Shown here one piece after another: positions 1 through 8,279 of a stretch of DNA of 64,000 bases. This DNA is from Chthoniobacterales bacterium (GTDB lineage Bacteria > Verrucomicrobiota > Verrucomicrobiia > Chthoniobacterales > UBA10450). The notes below the pieces were generated by a model. It had not been told where the DNA came from. It saw nothing but the letters and a program-made list of their open reading frames with translations, and did not search any database. Every line of letters begins with the position of its first letter. The stretch's first letter is position 1. The stretch covers positions 241,043 through 305,042 of the forward strand of contig DATENU010000010.1 in the NCBI GenBank assembly GCA_035274845.1. The letters run 5' to 3'. Position numbers and translations under genes: made by a program.

Positions 1-1077
1 GGCCGGATCGCCGCCGTTAATGGCAGGGCTGTCGGAAAGAAGCGCGATCGTATCGCTGGAGCCCCCGTTGTTCTTCAGCCCACCGGGATCGAGCTTCGGG
101 TCGGTATTAATTTTGTCGCCCGCGTTGGTGAAGAAGGTCTCGTTAGCTGGCGTGCCGGGATCGTCCAACGCTCCATCATTGCTCAGGTTAAACCCGTCCG
201 AAATCATGGTGCCGCCACTGTTGGCGAAGTTTGGGCCGGTGGCTCCTGTCCGGAACAGTGAACTATGGACGCGAACCTGGCTGGATCCGGAACCACCGGT
301 GGTGTTGAAGATCCCGCCGAGCGACGCGGAATTATTGCTTACCGTGCAATGATTGAACAGCACGTCGGCGCTGCCGGAGGCGCCGGTTTGATGAATGGCG
401 GCGCCGCGGGAGGCCGAATTATCGGCTACCGTGCAATTGACCAGTGAGACAAAAGCGTTGCCGCCGTTCGCGCCGGAGTTGAAAATGGCACCTCCGAATT
501 GGGAAGCCACGTTGCCGCTCAGGGTGCAATTGATCAGGTTAAGAGTGGCTCCGTCGCTGACCGAACCGTCGTTACTGATTCCGGCGCCGTTACCCGCCGT
601 GTTGCCGCTAATGACACAATCAATCAACGCAACGGTTCCATGATCATTCAAAATGGCGCCACCAGGCGCGCCGCTGCCGATGCCCTTTCCGTTGCTCAGG
701 GTCAATCCGATCACCTGAAATTGAGGGCCGGTGGTGGTGCCGTTACTGACGGTGAAGATCCGATAGTCGCCTCCCGTGTTGCGGCGAACGGTCAATTTGC
801 GCGCGCCCGGCCCGTTGATCCTCAGATCACCTGTAATGTCGTTATACTGCTGAATCATCTGAATGGTTCCCGTGACACCGGGGGCGAACACGATCTCATC
901 AGAACCGGCTTGCGCGTTGGCGGCGAAGATCGCCTCGCGCAAAGTGCAGCCATCGCCGGTCCCTGCGGCCGTGCAAACCCCATCGCCTTGATCCTCCGTC
1001 GTCGTCACGGTAAACGTCGTCCCCATCGCGACCGGAGCGACGAGAAGGGTAAGCAGAATGAGCTTTCCGATTTTCAC
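1..1077 (-). CDS. Secreted CSLREA-domain parallel beta-helix protein (C-terminus beyond window)
   Basis: The reverse strand is open from a GTG at 1077 to the window edge (359 codons, no stop). An AAAGGAT ribosome-binding site lies upstream of the GTG. Residues 1-19 form a signal peptide (KIGKLILLTLLVAP). Next comes a CSLREA-type motif, CTLREAIFAANA, at residues 44-55, which in known proteins marks the N-terminus of secreted parallel beta-helix proteins. The rest is rich in G, N, S and T with repeated turns of the type NCTLSGNVAS, NCTVADNSAS and HCTVSNNSAS, as in right-handed beta-helices. The end reads SPAINGGDPA, typical of this family. The protein is probably exported and surface-attached; its ligand is unknown. 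The C-terminus and any sorting domain are outside the window. Confidence 0.85.
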   Translation of the reverse strand, partial: MKIGKLILLTLLVAPVAMGTTFTVTTTEDQGDGVCTAAGTGDGCTLREAIFAANAQAGSDEIVFAPGVTGTIQMIQQYNDITGDLRINGPGARKLTVRRNTGGDYRIFTVSNGTTTGPQFQVIGLTLSNGKGIGSGAPGGAILNDHGTVALIDCVISGNTAGNGAGISNDGSVSDGATLNLINCTLSGNVASQFGGAIFNSGANGGNAFVSLVNCTVADNSASRGAAIHQTGASGSADVLFNHCTVSNNSASLGGIFNTTGGSGSSQVRVHSSLFRTGATGPNFANSGGTMISDGFNLSNDGALDDPGTPANETFFTNAGDKINTDPKLDPGGLKNNGGSSDTIALLSDSPAINGGDPA

Positions 1078-1312
1078 CGAGGGTTATCCTTTGGATATCC
1101 CTTTTCCACTCTCTCAGGAAGCCCATTCTGTTGGAGCCGGCACGCCTTCGTGCCGGAGATTCGACGATCATCAAGAGTTCGAAGGAATAACGTTTTCCTA
1201 ATTGATTACTCGCGCTCCTGCGCTCGCGCCGGCTACCCAGGTGCATTACCGTCTAACCGAGCCTCCCCCTCGACACTCGTTTTCTTAACTCTTAATTCTT
1301 AATTCTTAATTT

Positions 1313-1747
1313 ATGATTCAAGTCGCTCCATCCGGCGTGCACGAGCGCGGGGTCTACGCCGCCGCGTTCATCCCGAAAGGTGCCCGCATCATCGAATACA
1401 CCGGCCGGCGAATACCCGAGAGCGAGTTCCCGGATGACGCGGACAATCCGCACACCTTCCTGTTTGGCCTGGACGACGGCGTGGTGATCGATCCGGAGAT
1501 TGGCGGCAACGAAGCTCGCTGGATCAACCATGGTTGCGAACCAAATTGCGAAACGATCGATGAAGACGGCCGCATCTTCGTTTATGCCCTGCGCGACATC
1601 GAGCCCGGCGAGGAACTCTTCTTCGATTACTCGTTGGAGATCGACGAACCGGTTACGAAAGAATCGAAGAAGCTCTACGAATGTCTCTGCGGAAGCCCCC
1701 AATGCCGCGGCACCATGCTCGCCGAACCCGTCGACGCGCTTCTGTAG
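1313..1747 (+). CDS. SET-domain protein-lysine methyltransferase
   Basis: The product is 144 residues and consists of little more than a SET domain. The SAM- and substrate-binding signature is present as NHGCEPNCE (N72-C79), followed by ELFFDYS (about 102-108) with the conserved tyrosine. A post-SET-like cysteine cluster, CLCGSPQC (C124, C126, C131), together with C79 could bind zinc. The family transfers methyl groups from S-adenosylmethionine to lysine side chains. Bacterial members of this minimal type are known, but their substrates mostly are not. The ATG follows an AT-rich spacer and has no obvious strong ribosome-binding site. The gene stands alone, with a toxin-antitoxin pair downstream on the other strand. 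Confidence 0.85.
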   Translation: MIQVAPSGVHERGVYAAAFIPKGARIIEYTGRRIPESEFPDDADNPHTFLFGLDDGVVIDPEIGGNEARWINHGCEPNCETIDEDGRIFVYALRDIEPGEELFFDYSLEIDEPVTKESKKLYECLCGSPQCRGTMLAEPVDALL

Positions 1748-1780
1748 CGGCGGTCTCCGACCGTCGACGCGATCCTCCCG
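1741..1780 (+). repeat. Dispersed palindromic repeat, family A (copy 1)
   Basis: The core reads TGTAGCGGCGGTCTCCGACC and continues GTCGACGCGATCCTCCCG. It overlaps the last codons of the SET gene. A 40-bp identical copy lies at 2330-2369, with shorter or inverted copies at 10347, 13334 and 16940. GGTC-TCC-GACC gives a small stem. Confidence 0.75.
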
Positions 1781-1787
1781 GTCTTAA

Positions 1788-2039
1788 CTACAGACTCCGC
1801 TCGTACTGATCATGGGGGCCGATCCAGAACCAGTACATCGTTTCATCTTTGAGAAGACCGAGCGCTCGATAGCCGCGGCCGACACGTATGGACCAAACTT
1901 CGCCAACTTTCTTGAATCGAAGTGGCCCATGTCGCGGATTACGCTGCCAGAGCCGGTAGGCCTTGCGAGCGGCGCGACGCTGCGGTGCCGGCAGCTGCGC
2001 GTAGAGCCGCCAAAACTCAGCCGTCGCCGAGGACTTCAT
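1788..2039 (-). CDS. RelE/ParE-type toxin of a type II toxin-antitoxin pair
   Basis: The product is 83 residues, starting MKSSATAEFWRLY. The start at 2039 was chosen over an upstream ATG because the paralogue at 48868-49134 begins with the same MKS..FW pattern. The shared core is WQRNP (WQRDP in the paralogue), VWS(I/V)RVG, YRAL and WFWIG, which fits the RelE/ParE/HigB fold of ribosome-dependent mRNases or gyrase poisons. The activity cannot be told from sequence. The first 23 bases overlap the end of the upstream antitoxin gene, the usual arrangement for coupled translation. Confidence 0.75.
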   Translation of the reverse strand: MKSSATAEFWRLYAQLPAPQRRAARKAYRLWQRNPRHGPLRFKKVGEVWSIRVGRGYRALGLLKDETMYWFWIGPHDQYERSL

Positions 2040-2241
2040 CCAGGGGGAAGGTGCGGCCCGCGGCGATGTCGGCCTCCGCTTGCGCAATCAAGTGGTTGAG
2101 TCGACCGGCCTTCGCATCAGCATCAATTTGACGATCCCACGCGTCATCAAAGTCGATCTCGGCCAGGCGCTGCAGAAACTCGCCCCTTTCTGCTTCGGGG
2201 AGTTTCTTTACTGCTTCAATGATTTCTGCGACTGAACCCAC
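2017..2241 (-). CDS. Antitoxin of the RelE/ParE-type pair
   Basis: The product is 74 residues and mostly helical and acidic, beginning (GTG) VGSVAEIIEAVKKL. The GTG at 2241 was chosen because the paralogous antitoxin at 48671 begins MSLAEIKTAIEQL at the same place. An ATG at 2301 would add 20 residues that look non-coding. The shared tail motif is ADIAAGR (DDIAAGR in the paralogue). Such short addiction-module proteins bind and neutralise the toxin and repress their own operon. No separate DNA-binding domain is visible. Confidence 0.65.
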   Translation of the reverse strand: MGSVAEIIEAVKKLPEAERGEFLQRLAEIDFDDAWDRQIDADAKAGRLNHLIAQAEADIAAGRTFPLDEVLGDG

Positions 2242-2329
2242 GATAGAAAAGAATAATACCCCATCAAACTTCAGATCGCCAAACGGATTCTCTGTAGCCA
2301 TGGCACCATGCCTGCGCTGAGCTCGCGCT

Positions 2330-2369
2330 TCTGTAGCGGCGGTCTCCGACCGTCGACGCGATCCTCCCG
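2330..2369 (+). repeat. Dispersed palindromic repeat, family A (copy 2)
   Basis: These 40 bases are identical to 1741-1780, including the GCGATCCTCCCG tail. The two copies bracket the toxin-antitoxin pair in direct orientation. Confidence 0.75.
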
Positions 2370-2470
2370 CAACAATGTTGAAAACTTGCGCTGGAGACAG
2401 CGCACCCTACAACGCTTTGCACCGACTTCGCCCGCCCCAAAAACGCCGCGAGGGCGCGCCGTCTCCAAAG

Positions 2471-2502
2471 GAAAAAGCCGCCGAGGCGAACACCCCGGCG
2501 GC
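2471..2502 (-). terminator. Intrinsic terminator of the peptidoglycan-binding gene
   Basis: Read on the minus strand, a GCCGCCG/CGGCGGC stem (2477-2483 with 2496-2502) is followed directly by TTTTTC. It lies about 55 bases after the stop of the gene at 2556-3800, on the right strand and at the right distance. Confidence 0.8.
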
Positions 2503-2555
2503 TTCTTCACTTACTTGGATTTTGGAATTTGGAATTTCCGCCGCTTGGCGGCGGC

Positions 2556-3800
2556 TCAGCTCATCCCGAGCGAATCCAGCGTCGGCTCGTCGATCACTGC
2601 CGTCACCGTCATCCCATTATCACGCTGATAACCGGTGAGCGCCTCCCGGGTTAACGGCCCGATCAATCCATCGACCTCGCCCTTGTAATAACCCATGTCC
2701 TGGAGCGCGGCCTGCACATCGGCGATCACCTGGTCAGGCGGCGACGCCCGTTTACCGACATAGATCGGCGCATCGTAAGCATAATACTCGTGGCCGGTAT
2801 CGTAGCCCCACGCCGGATACCAGTAGCCATTGTTAAAGAAGTAATACCCGCCGGCGATTAGCTCCACCCGCTGATAGTGCTGATGATACCAGCCCCGGTC
2901 GTGCCGTTCGGGATGGTAAGAGCGATAGACCTCATACTGCGGTCCTGCCCACATCTCGACTCCCGGGAGCCGAAAGCCCGCGCTGAATTGCACCGGCTGG
3001 ACCCGGTCCGGTTTGGGCTGCGCCCGAAAACTCGAGTGCTGCTGCCGGATCTGTTGGACCTTCGCCTGATCCGGCCGTTTCTTTGCGTTTGGATTAACCG
3101 CGGCAACCGACGGACCCGCGCTGGCCGCCGGTGATGTAGTGGCAGGCGTGTTAGCCGCAGGCGGTGTCGTCGCAGCTGCTGGCGGCGTAGTGGCCGCGGC
3201 GGATGCCGCCGGCGTTGTCGCTGGCGTAGTCGCGGCTGTCGCAGCCGCAGAGGCCGACGGAGCCGGACTGGCTGTCGTCTTGGACGCGCCCTTTGTCTTG
3301 GGTGACGGCGCGGGCGTGGTCGCGCTCGGCGAAGTGTTCGCGTTAGCGTCTGCCGCCTTCGAATTCTTCTTGTTCCGAGGCGTGTTTTGCTTCGTCGCAG
3401 CCGGTGTAGTGGCGGCTGTCGGAGCTGCATTCGGAGCGGGTTGTTCCGCAGTCGTGCTCGGAGCCGTCGTCGCGGGCGGCGTGTTCTTTTGATTCTTCGG
3501 CCCCTTGTTGCGCTGCTGCTTGGTCGGGGACGGCGTCATCGCCGGTGCCTGAGTCGTTGCGGTCGGCTCTTTGGTTACCGGAGCCTGTGACTTCTGGGAC
3601 TTCCGCGTCGTCGGCTGCTGCACGGCCGGAGCCTCAGATTTCGGCGGGCGGGACGGTGGTGGCTTCACGGCCGCCGGCTGCTCTTTTTTCTGCTGCTTCT
3701 TGCCTGGTGGCTGCGATGCTTCCGGCGACGGCTCTTGAGCCATCACGGCTCCAGCCAGCGCCAGCGAAGCGACTATTAGTAAGTTAGTGAATTTTTTCAT
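2556..3800 (-). CDS. Secreted Pro/Ala/Thr-rich protein with C-terminal peptidoglycan-binding domain
   Basis: The product is 414 residues. A signal peptide (MKKFTNLLIVASLALAGAVMA) is followed by about 220 residues of low-complexity P, A, T, K and Q sequence, likely an extended periplasmic or wall-spanning linker. A Tyr/Trp/Gly-rich stretch (around 300-345, with GGYYFFNNGYWYPAWGYD) comes next. The last 60 residues form a PG_binding_1 domain (VQAALQDMGYYKGEVDG...LTREALTGYQ...). It resembles the protein at 22357-23196, which has the same aromatic stretch and C-terminal domain. It probably anchors to peptidoglycan. A terminator follows at 2471-2502. Confidence 0.8.
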   Translation of the reverse strand: MKKFTNLLIVASLALAGAVMAQEPSPEASQPPGKKQQKKEQPAAVKPPPSRPPKSEAPAVQQPTTRKSQKSQAPVTKEPTATTQAPAMTPSPTKQQRNKGPKNQKNTPPATTAPSTTAEQPAPNAAPTAATTPAATKQNTPRNKKNSKAADANANTSPSATTPAPSPKTKGASKTTASPAPSASAAATAATTPATTPAASAAATTPPAAATTPPAANTPATTSPAASAGPSVAAVNPNAKKRPDQAKVQQIRQQHSSFRAQPKPDRVQPVQFSAGFRLPGVEMWAGPQYEVYRSYHPERHDRGWYHQHYQRVELIAGGYYFFNNGYWYPAWGYDTGHEYYAYDAPIYVGKRASPPDQVIADVQAALQDMGYYKGEVDGLIGPLTREALTGYQRDNGMTVTAVIDEPTLDSLGMS

Positions 3801-4106
3801 GGTGCTCTGTTTTGGTCGTTAAACGGACGCGATCTATTCACCGCCGGACGTCATTGCCCCGCTTGCGTCGATTCGCCGTAACGCCTATAAATCGCACAGG
3901 GACGCGCAGTTGGACTTATCCAACGTCGCGTCCAAGGCAGAATTAAGAAGGAAGAATTAAGAAACTAAGCTCCGTTTCGCCCGCCCGCACTCCTCAATCG
4001 AAAATCCGACCGCTCCAGCGGTCGCGGATCTCCGTCCCACTCGCTCCATTGATAATTCTTAATTCTTAATTCGGCCCGTGTCGGGCTCGGCGCGCGAATC
4101 ATATTT
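3801..4106. other. Gene-free spacer with AT-rich simple repeats
   Basis: This stretch holds the promoter side of the divergent genes at 3800 (minus) and 4107 (plus). It also has short AT-rich units of the type AATTCTTAATTCTTAATTC (around 3940-3962 and 4051-4074) that recur in many spacers here (1284-1312, 6570-6585, 10668-10698, 13376-13400). No reading frame in it looks coding. Confidence 0.6.
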
Positions 4107-4286
4107 ATGAAATCGAGCACGAAGGACAAAATCAAGGGCGGCATCCAGGAAGCCAAAGGCAAAGTCAAAGAATCGGCTGGCAGGGCCACTGGGAATCGTG
4201 ATCTGGAAGATCGTGGAACGTTGGAAAAGGCCGGCGGGAAGATTCAGCGCAAAGTCGGCGACGTAAAGAAAGTCTTCGGCGAATAA
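4107..4286 (+). CDS. CsbD-family stress protein
   Basis: The product is 59 residues: MKSSTKDKIKGGIQEAKGKV, then KESAGRATGNRDLEDRG and a lysine-rich end. The pattern KDKIKGxxxEAKGKVKE plus GR(A)TGN is the signature of the CsbD family, small hydrophilic helical proteins induced by general stress in other bacteria. Their molecular function is unknown. The length is normal for the family. Confidence 0.85.
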   Translation: MKSSTKDKIKGGIQEAKGKVKESAGRATGNRDLEDRGTLEKAGGKIQRKVGDVKKVFGE

Positions 4287-4480
4287 TCCGATCCGCCTGT
4301 CCAGCTCCGAAGCTCCGCTTCGCCGCTGCTCAATCGAAAATCGCCAATCTCATGCCCGCAAATCGCTACGCGCTAGCGTTGCAGGCGGGGAAAAGCCTCC
4401 TTCGCCAAAGCGGCTCCGGCGGCTGAATCGAAAATCCAACCGCGTCGCCGACGCGTTCCCCTCACTCGTCACTGCCTTCG

Positions 4481-5224
4481 TCACCCCGTGCTCATCTGCC
4501 GCCCCGGACCCGTGAAGATAAGGGTCCAGAGAAACGAGCAGGAGACCATCTTCCCGTTGCGATACCCGGGGATAAAGGCGGCATCCCGAATTGCGAGCGC
4601 TTCCTTGCCGAATCCCGCCCCCGGCGGATGCTCATAAACGACGCTCGCTGCCTGCACGTGGCCGGATTCATTGACCGTCAGCTTTAACGACGCCACACCC
4701 GCACGACCCGGCGCCGAAGGCGGATAAAAGACTCCCTGAAACTTCGGATTGCCCGGAGCTTCAAACGCCCATTGCGGGGCAACAAAATCGGTCCCTTTCT
4801 TCAGTTCATCTTCTTCCTGGTGCAAAAAAATGCGGAGATGCGGTTTCCCATCGCGAACGGCAAAGACCACCGAGCCGGTCAGGTAAACCGGCGCGCGGCT
4901 GCCTTTGTAGATCGCGGGCTCGAACATCGCCTCGTCGATCCGGCCCAGGACCTCCTTTTGGAGCAGCTCCGTGTTGGGCGAGGCGCGATAAGTGCGCGAC
5001 CAGTAGCCACTCCCATATTGGGACACGGCGCAGCCAAACATCACGAACCCGTCGCCCTGGCCCCGCTTCATTAAGCCCTGGGTATCGATAATATTGATCA
5101 ACGATTTCTTGTGATTCCCGAGCAACGCCGGCCGGAACTGCGCCGACGACTGCGCCCACCCCTCCCGGCCCAGAGCGACCAGCGCGAATACGCAAATCAG
5201 CAGCCGACTAATTGATTTCATCAT
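4481..5224 (-). CDS. Secreted protein with TonB C-terminal-like domain
   Basis: The product is 247 residues. A signal peptide (MMKSISRLLICVFALVALG..GWA) precedes a mixed domain. The last 80 residues contain AGVASLKLTVNESGHVQAA, KEALAIRDAAFIPGYRNGK, which resembles the TonB/TolA C-terminal fold of energy-transducer proteins. There is no N-terminal transmembrane anchor or proline-rich spacer, so it is not a standard TonB. It may be a free periplasmic protein using the same fold. Function is unknown. Confidence 0.6.
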   Translation of the reverse strand: MMKSISRLLICVFALVALGREGWAQSSAQFRPALLGNHKKSLINIIDTQGLMKRGQGDGFVMFGCAVSQYGSGYWSRTYRASPNTELLQKEVLGRIDEAMFEPAIYKGSRAPVYLTGSVVFAVRDGKPHLRIFLHQEEDELKKGTDFVAPQWAFEAPGNPKFQGVFYPPSAPGRAGVASLKLTVNESGHVQAASVVYEHPPGAGFGKEALAIRDAAFIPGYRNGKMVSCSFLWTLIFTGPGRQMSTG

Positions 5225-5478
5225 AACAAGATTCGCGGAGACCTAACCCGTTGGCCCCTTTTCCCTTCTGCGCCTTCTGGTTTCCCACACGTCAAACGCC
5301 GCCGAGCCGTAGTCCGGCAGCTGCCGGACAAAGGCTGGGTCACATGTTCGCATTAGACGAACCCGCCGTGGTGGGTCACACCTGCCCGCAATGCTTCGCC
5401 TGGCGATACAGGTGGGCGTCACTTTCCCCACCTTTTCCCTTCATAATTCTTCCTTCTTCCTTCTTACTTGGCGAAGCC

Positions 5479-5970
5479 GTGAGCCCCCTCGATTCCATCG
5501 TTACCTTCCTGACCGAGATCGGCATCTCGGTCCGGGAAGACAAAATTCCTGAAGGAACTTTTCTTCCCGGCCTTTGCATCTCGCGCGGCACGCTTCTCTT
5601 CGATCGAGCGCGGCTAACCTGGCCCGGCGATCTGCTTCACGAAGCCGGACATCTCGCGGTCACTCCCGCCGCGCAACGCCACCTCCTCGACGACCGTTTG
5701 TCGGGCGAAACAGAAGCTCCCGATGCCGGCGAAATCGAAGCGACTGCGTGGTCGTTCGCCGCCGCCACCTATCTCTCGCTGCCGCTCGCCGAGCTCTTCC
5801 ATTCCGGCGGCTACCGCGGCTGTGGCGACCGCCTAATTTTGACGTTCTCCAGTGGTTGCTATCCTGGCGCCGCCGGCCTCGCTCGTGCCGGCATGACCGC
5901 CATTGGCGCCGAGGCCCTCGCCGCCGGCATCCCTCCTTACCCTCACATGCTTCACTGGCTGCGCGCGTAA
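5479..5970 (+). CDS. Putative zinc metallopeptidase (HEAGH motif)
   Basis: The product is 163 residues from a GTG at 5479, read as (M)SPLDSIVTFLTEIGI. The frame is open further upstream, but that part matches spacer repeats and does not look coding, so the GTG was preferred. The zincin motif is H54-E55-A56-G57-H58 within LLHEAGHLAV. A second acidic patch, GEIEATAWSFAAATYL (about 90), could supply the third ligand. The protein has no signal peptide and is probably cytoplasmic. The family is not recognised beyond the HEXXH motif, and the substrate is unknown. Confidence 0.6.
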   Translation: MSPLDSIVTFLTEIGISVREDKIPEGTFLPGLCISRGTLLFDRARLTWPGDLLHEAGHLAVTPAAQRHLLDDRLSGETEAPDAGEIEATAWSFAAATYLSLPLAELFHSGGYRGCGDRLILTFSSGCYPGAAGLARAGMTAIGAEALAAGIPPYPHMLHWLRA

Positions 5971-6055
5971 CCGCCTCGGGCATTAGTGCCTCGTTGCCCC
6001 GCCGCCGCTCCGACTTCTTCCTTCTTATTTTTCCTTCTTCCTTTAGATTTGCCGC

Positions 6056-6571
6056 ATGAGCGGCAAATGGTTCTCCCGCACCTTCCAGCTCGGTCTTCCT
6101 TCGGACGCCGCGCCGGAAATTCTCGACCGTCTCCGCTCCACGCCCGACCGCCTCGCTGCCGCGGTCGCGGGCCTTCCGCCCGAGGTCCTTAGGAAACGCC
6201 GCGATGGAAAGTGGTCGATCCAGGAAAACGCCGGGCACCTGTTCGATCTCGAGTCGTTATGGGACCAGCGCCTCGACGATTACGCCCGCGGCGCCAAAAC
6301 CCTTCATCCCGCCGATCTCGAGAACCGCAAAACCCACGAAGCCGACCATAACTCCCGTCAGATCACCGAAATCCTGGAAAACTTCCGCACCGCCCGTTTC
6401 GCGATCATAGAAAAGATCGCCCGCATGGCACCCGCCGAACTCTCCCGCACCGCTCTTCATCCGCGTCTTAACCAGCCAATGACGGTAACTGATCTGTGTT
6501 TCTTTGTGGCTGAGCACGATGACCACCATCTTCGCACCATCGAGGAACTCCGATCTGCTTTGGTTTCTTAA
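6056..6571 (+). CDS. DinB-superfamily protein
   Basis: The product is 171 residues, the usual size. DinB/YfiT-type four-helix bundles bind a divalent metal through three histidines. Here they are H61 (GHLFDLE) and H154 with H157 or H158 (AEHDDHH). The region after residue 45, KRRDGKWSIQENAGHL, is the typical first metal-site helix. Known members are thiol-dependent transferases or hydrolases; the substrate cannot be inferred. A degraded copy of its C-terminus follows at 6579-6656. Confidence 0.85.
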   Translation: MSGKWFSRTFQLGLPSDAAPEILDRLRSTPDRLAAAVAGLPPEVLRKRRDGKWSIQENAGHLFDLESLWDQRLDDYARGAKTLHPADLENRKTHEADHNSRQITEILENFRTARFAIIEKIARMAPAELSRTALHPRLNQPMTVTDLCFFVAEHDDHHLRTIEELRSALVS

Positions 6572-6578
6572 TTCTTCC

Positions 6579-6656
6579 TTCTTACTTGGTGGCCACGGCA
6601 CCCAGCACGACGACCACCACTTGGCGACAATCGAAAATCTGCGATCAGGCCTCTGA
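6579..6656 (+). pseudogene. Remnant C-terminus of a second DinB gene
   Basis: Reading frame +, 6591-6656, gives GHGTQHDDHHLATIENLRSG then L and a stop. The intact neighbour ends VAEHDDHHLRTIEELRSALV. The metal-site motif HDDHHL and the following helix TIExLRS are retained, but nothing upstream of it survives; the sequence before it is the TTCCTTCTTA spacer repeat. This is most simply the end of a tandem duplicate whose body was lost. Confidence 0.7.
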
Positions 6657-7078
6657 TCTCTGTCCTCCGATCTCCAGGCCCTCCACAGGTCACATGTCAC
6701 ATGTCACAGGCTGCGAAAATTCTTCCTTCTTAATTGATGCTCCGGGCCTAGCCACTTAGTATTGACCGCCACAGGTCCCAATCGCCGCTTGTGTGTTCGC
6801 CGAGAAGTTGCGGTCCGTTTACAATCTCTGGTAGGGGAAGGCCTCCACCAAGTCCGTCCGGGCGTCCCGATTTCCCCTATGCACGTGTTGCCATTGGACG
6901 AAAATGGAAGTGTCCGTGTAGATGCGAGAATTAACTGAAGCGCGAGCAATAGGGGCCAGATCAAAGAAGGACAAATTGGGGTCAGAGCTTACTAGCGACA
7001 CAGACGAAACGCCGAAATCTGAATGTTGACACACCCAACCGCCGGAGCGGGCCGGTGAAATGGAGGGCTAACCGAAGT
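6657..7078. other. Spacer without a recognisable gene
   Basis: There is a GTCACATGTCACATGTCAC repeat at about 6688-6707. Open frames on the minus strand (6704-6964, 6819-7034) have no recognisable domain or plausible start context. No terminator or RNA was seen. Confidence 0.5.
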
Positions 7079-7906
7079 CTACGCGTCGCGGACGCGAAGC
7101 ATGCAGTGGCCGAGCTTGCTGATTTCCCAGACGTAATAGAGAGCAGCCCGTCCGTTGTTGTAGATCAAAATCTCGTCGGTTCGACTGCCGGTAAGCCCTT
7201 TTTCCTTCTTCACTTCCCCGCGACGAACTCCATTAATCCAGAGATCGAAACTGGTGACGTCGTTATCGTGGATTTTCACCGAGACTGATTCCCCGCCGAC
7301 GTTTACCACTTGCCAACGATCTAACGGCACGGGCTGATCTCTTCCAGCAGCTTGTTGCTGCTCACGCTGGCTCCGCTCGTGGTTTGCTCGGTCCAGGTCG
7401 GCCTGGATTTGGGCGCGTCTCTGGTCATCGGCCTGCCGCAGCTGAGCCTGATTGTCGATTTGCTGCGCCGGCGCTTCCGCCACCGCGGTCGTACCATCTT
7501 GAGGAGCCGGTACGATCGGTTGGCCAGTATTCGTCCAAATGCGCAGCGGAGCCGCCGGGACAACACTCGTTGTCTGGGCGGGCCGGCTAAAGCGGTCAGC
7601 GTTCCCGCTATCGCGAAAAGCGAAGTAGAGGATAAGGGCAATTCCAACCGCCCCTGCGCAGCAAGCTGCGATCGCAAAATTCCGGCGCCGCTCAAGCTGG
7701 GCAGCTGCTTCTGCTGCTGGATAAACGAATCTTCGTGACGTGTCGTATTTCAGAAGCGGGAATATCTCATCGACGGTCCGCCAATGATTTCCCCGTTCGG
7801 GCTTGCAGGGCGTCTGACGGTCAATGCGGCCAGCATCAAATAATTTTGCTATCTCCCTAGCCGACAGAGGAGTGTGGAAACCGTCCTGGAGGATGTCATA
7901 CAACAT
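7079..7906 (-). CDS. Membrane protein with GYF_2-like N-terminal domain
   Basis: The product is 275 residues. Residues 1-55 (MLYDILQDGFHTPLSAREIA.. LFDAGRID..TPCKP) resemble the GYF_2 domain found at the N-terminus of many bacterial membrane proteins. A transmembrane helix (about 77-97, NFAIAACCAGAVGIALILYF) follows. Then comes a Q/A/R-rich segment with heptad-like character (AQLRQADDQRRAQIQADLDR). The C-terminal domain is of unknown type and ends KLGHCMLRVRDA. The start has a GGAGGGTA ribosome-binding site. Function is unknown. Confidence 0.6.
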   Translation of the reverse strand: MLYDILQDGFHTPLSAREIAKLFDAGRIDRQTPCKPERGNHWRTVDEIFPLLKYDTSRRFVYPAAEAAAQLERRRNFAIAACCAGAVGIALILYFAFRDSGNADRFSRPAQTTSVVPAAPLRIWTNTGQPIVPAPQDGTTAVAEAPAQQIDNQAQLRQADDQRRAQIQADLDRANHERSQREQQQAAGRDQPVPLDRWQVVNVGGESVSVKIHDNDVTSFDLWINGVRRGEVKKEKGLTGSRTDEILIYNNGRAALYYVWEISKLGHCMLRVRDA

Positions 7907-8067
7907 TACCCTCCGCAGAAAGCAGATCGGGTGCCGATTGTGCTAAGGCGGGAGCCCCTGCCACACCGAGCAGGGCGTCGGTGGAAAACAAATAATCCTT
8001 GTCCGCGTTGGCGATTCTGCTGAAAATGCGCCAACCTCCGAAAACCCCGAACCCGTGACCGATATCA

Positions 8068-8277
8068 ATGCACCGCGACAACGGAGCCGGTAATGGCAAT
8101 TACCGAACAGTTCGTTACGTGTGGCTAATGTTTGGCGTTGCTGCCCTCGGCGCTATGATCGGATTCCTTACCGGGGCCTCGAATTCTCCGGTAGTCGGTA
8201 CAGCCATTTCAAGCACGGTCGGCGGAGTCTTTGGATTCATAGGCGGGCTGATAGGGGCCAAGAAAAAGGAGGAGTAA
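8068..8277 (+). CDS. Small glycine-rich membrane protein
   Basis: The product is 69 residues with two hydrophobic helices (YVWLMFGVAALGAMIGFLTG and AISSTVGGVFGFIGGLIGA) and a lysine/glutamate tail. The glycine-zipper-like second helix suggests a membrane-embedded hairpin. The next gene starts 2 bases after its stop, and that gene's AAGGAGG ribosome-binding site lies inside the last codons of this one, so the two are a unit. Function is unknown. Confidence 0.55.
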   Translation: MHRDNGAGNGNYRTVRYVWLMFGVAALGAMIGFLTGASNSPVVGTAISSTVGGVFGFIGGLIGAKKKEE

Positions 8278-8279
8278 TC

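Noticed and set aside
3139..3492. 117-codon Val/Ala-rich plus-strand frame
   Set aside because: It is the complement of the Pro/Ala/Thr linker of the gene at 2556-3800.
6704..7034. Minus-strand frames in the 6.7-7.0 kb spacer
   Set aside because: Irregular composition, no domain and no start context.
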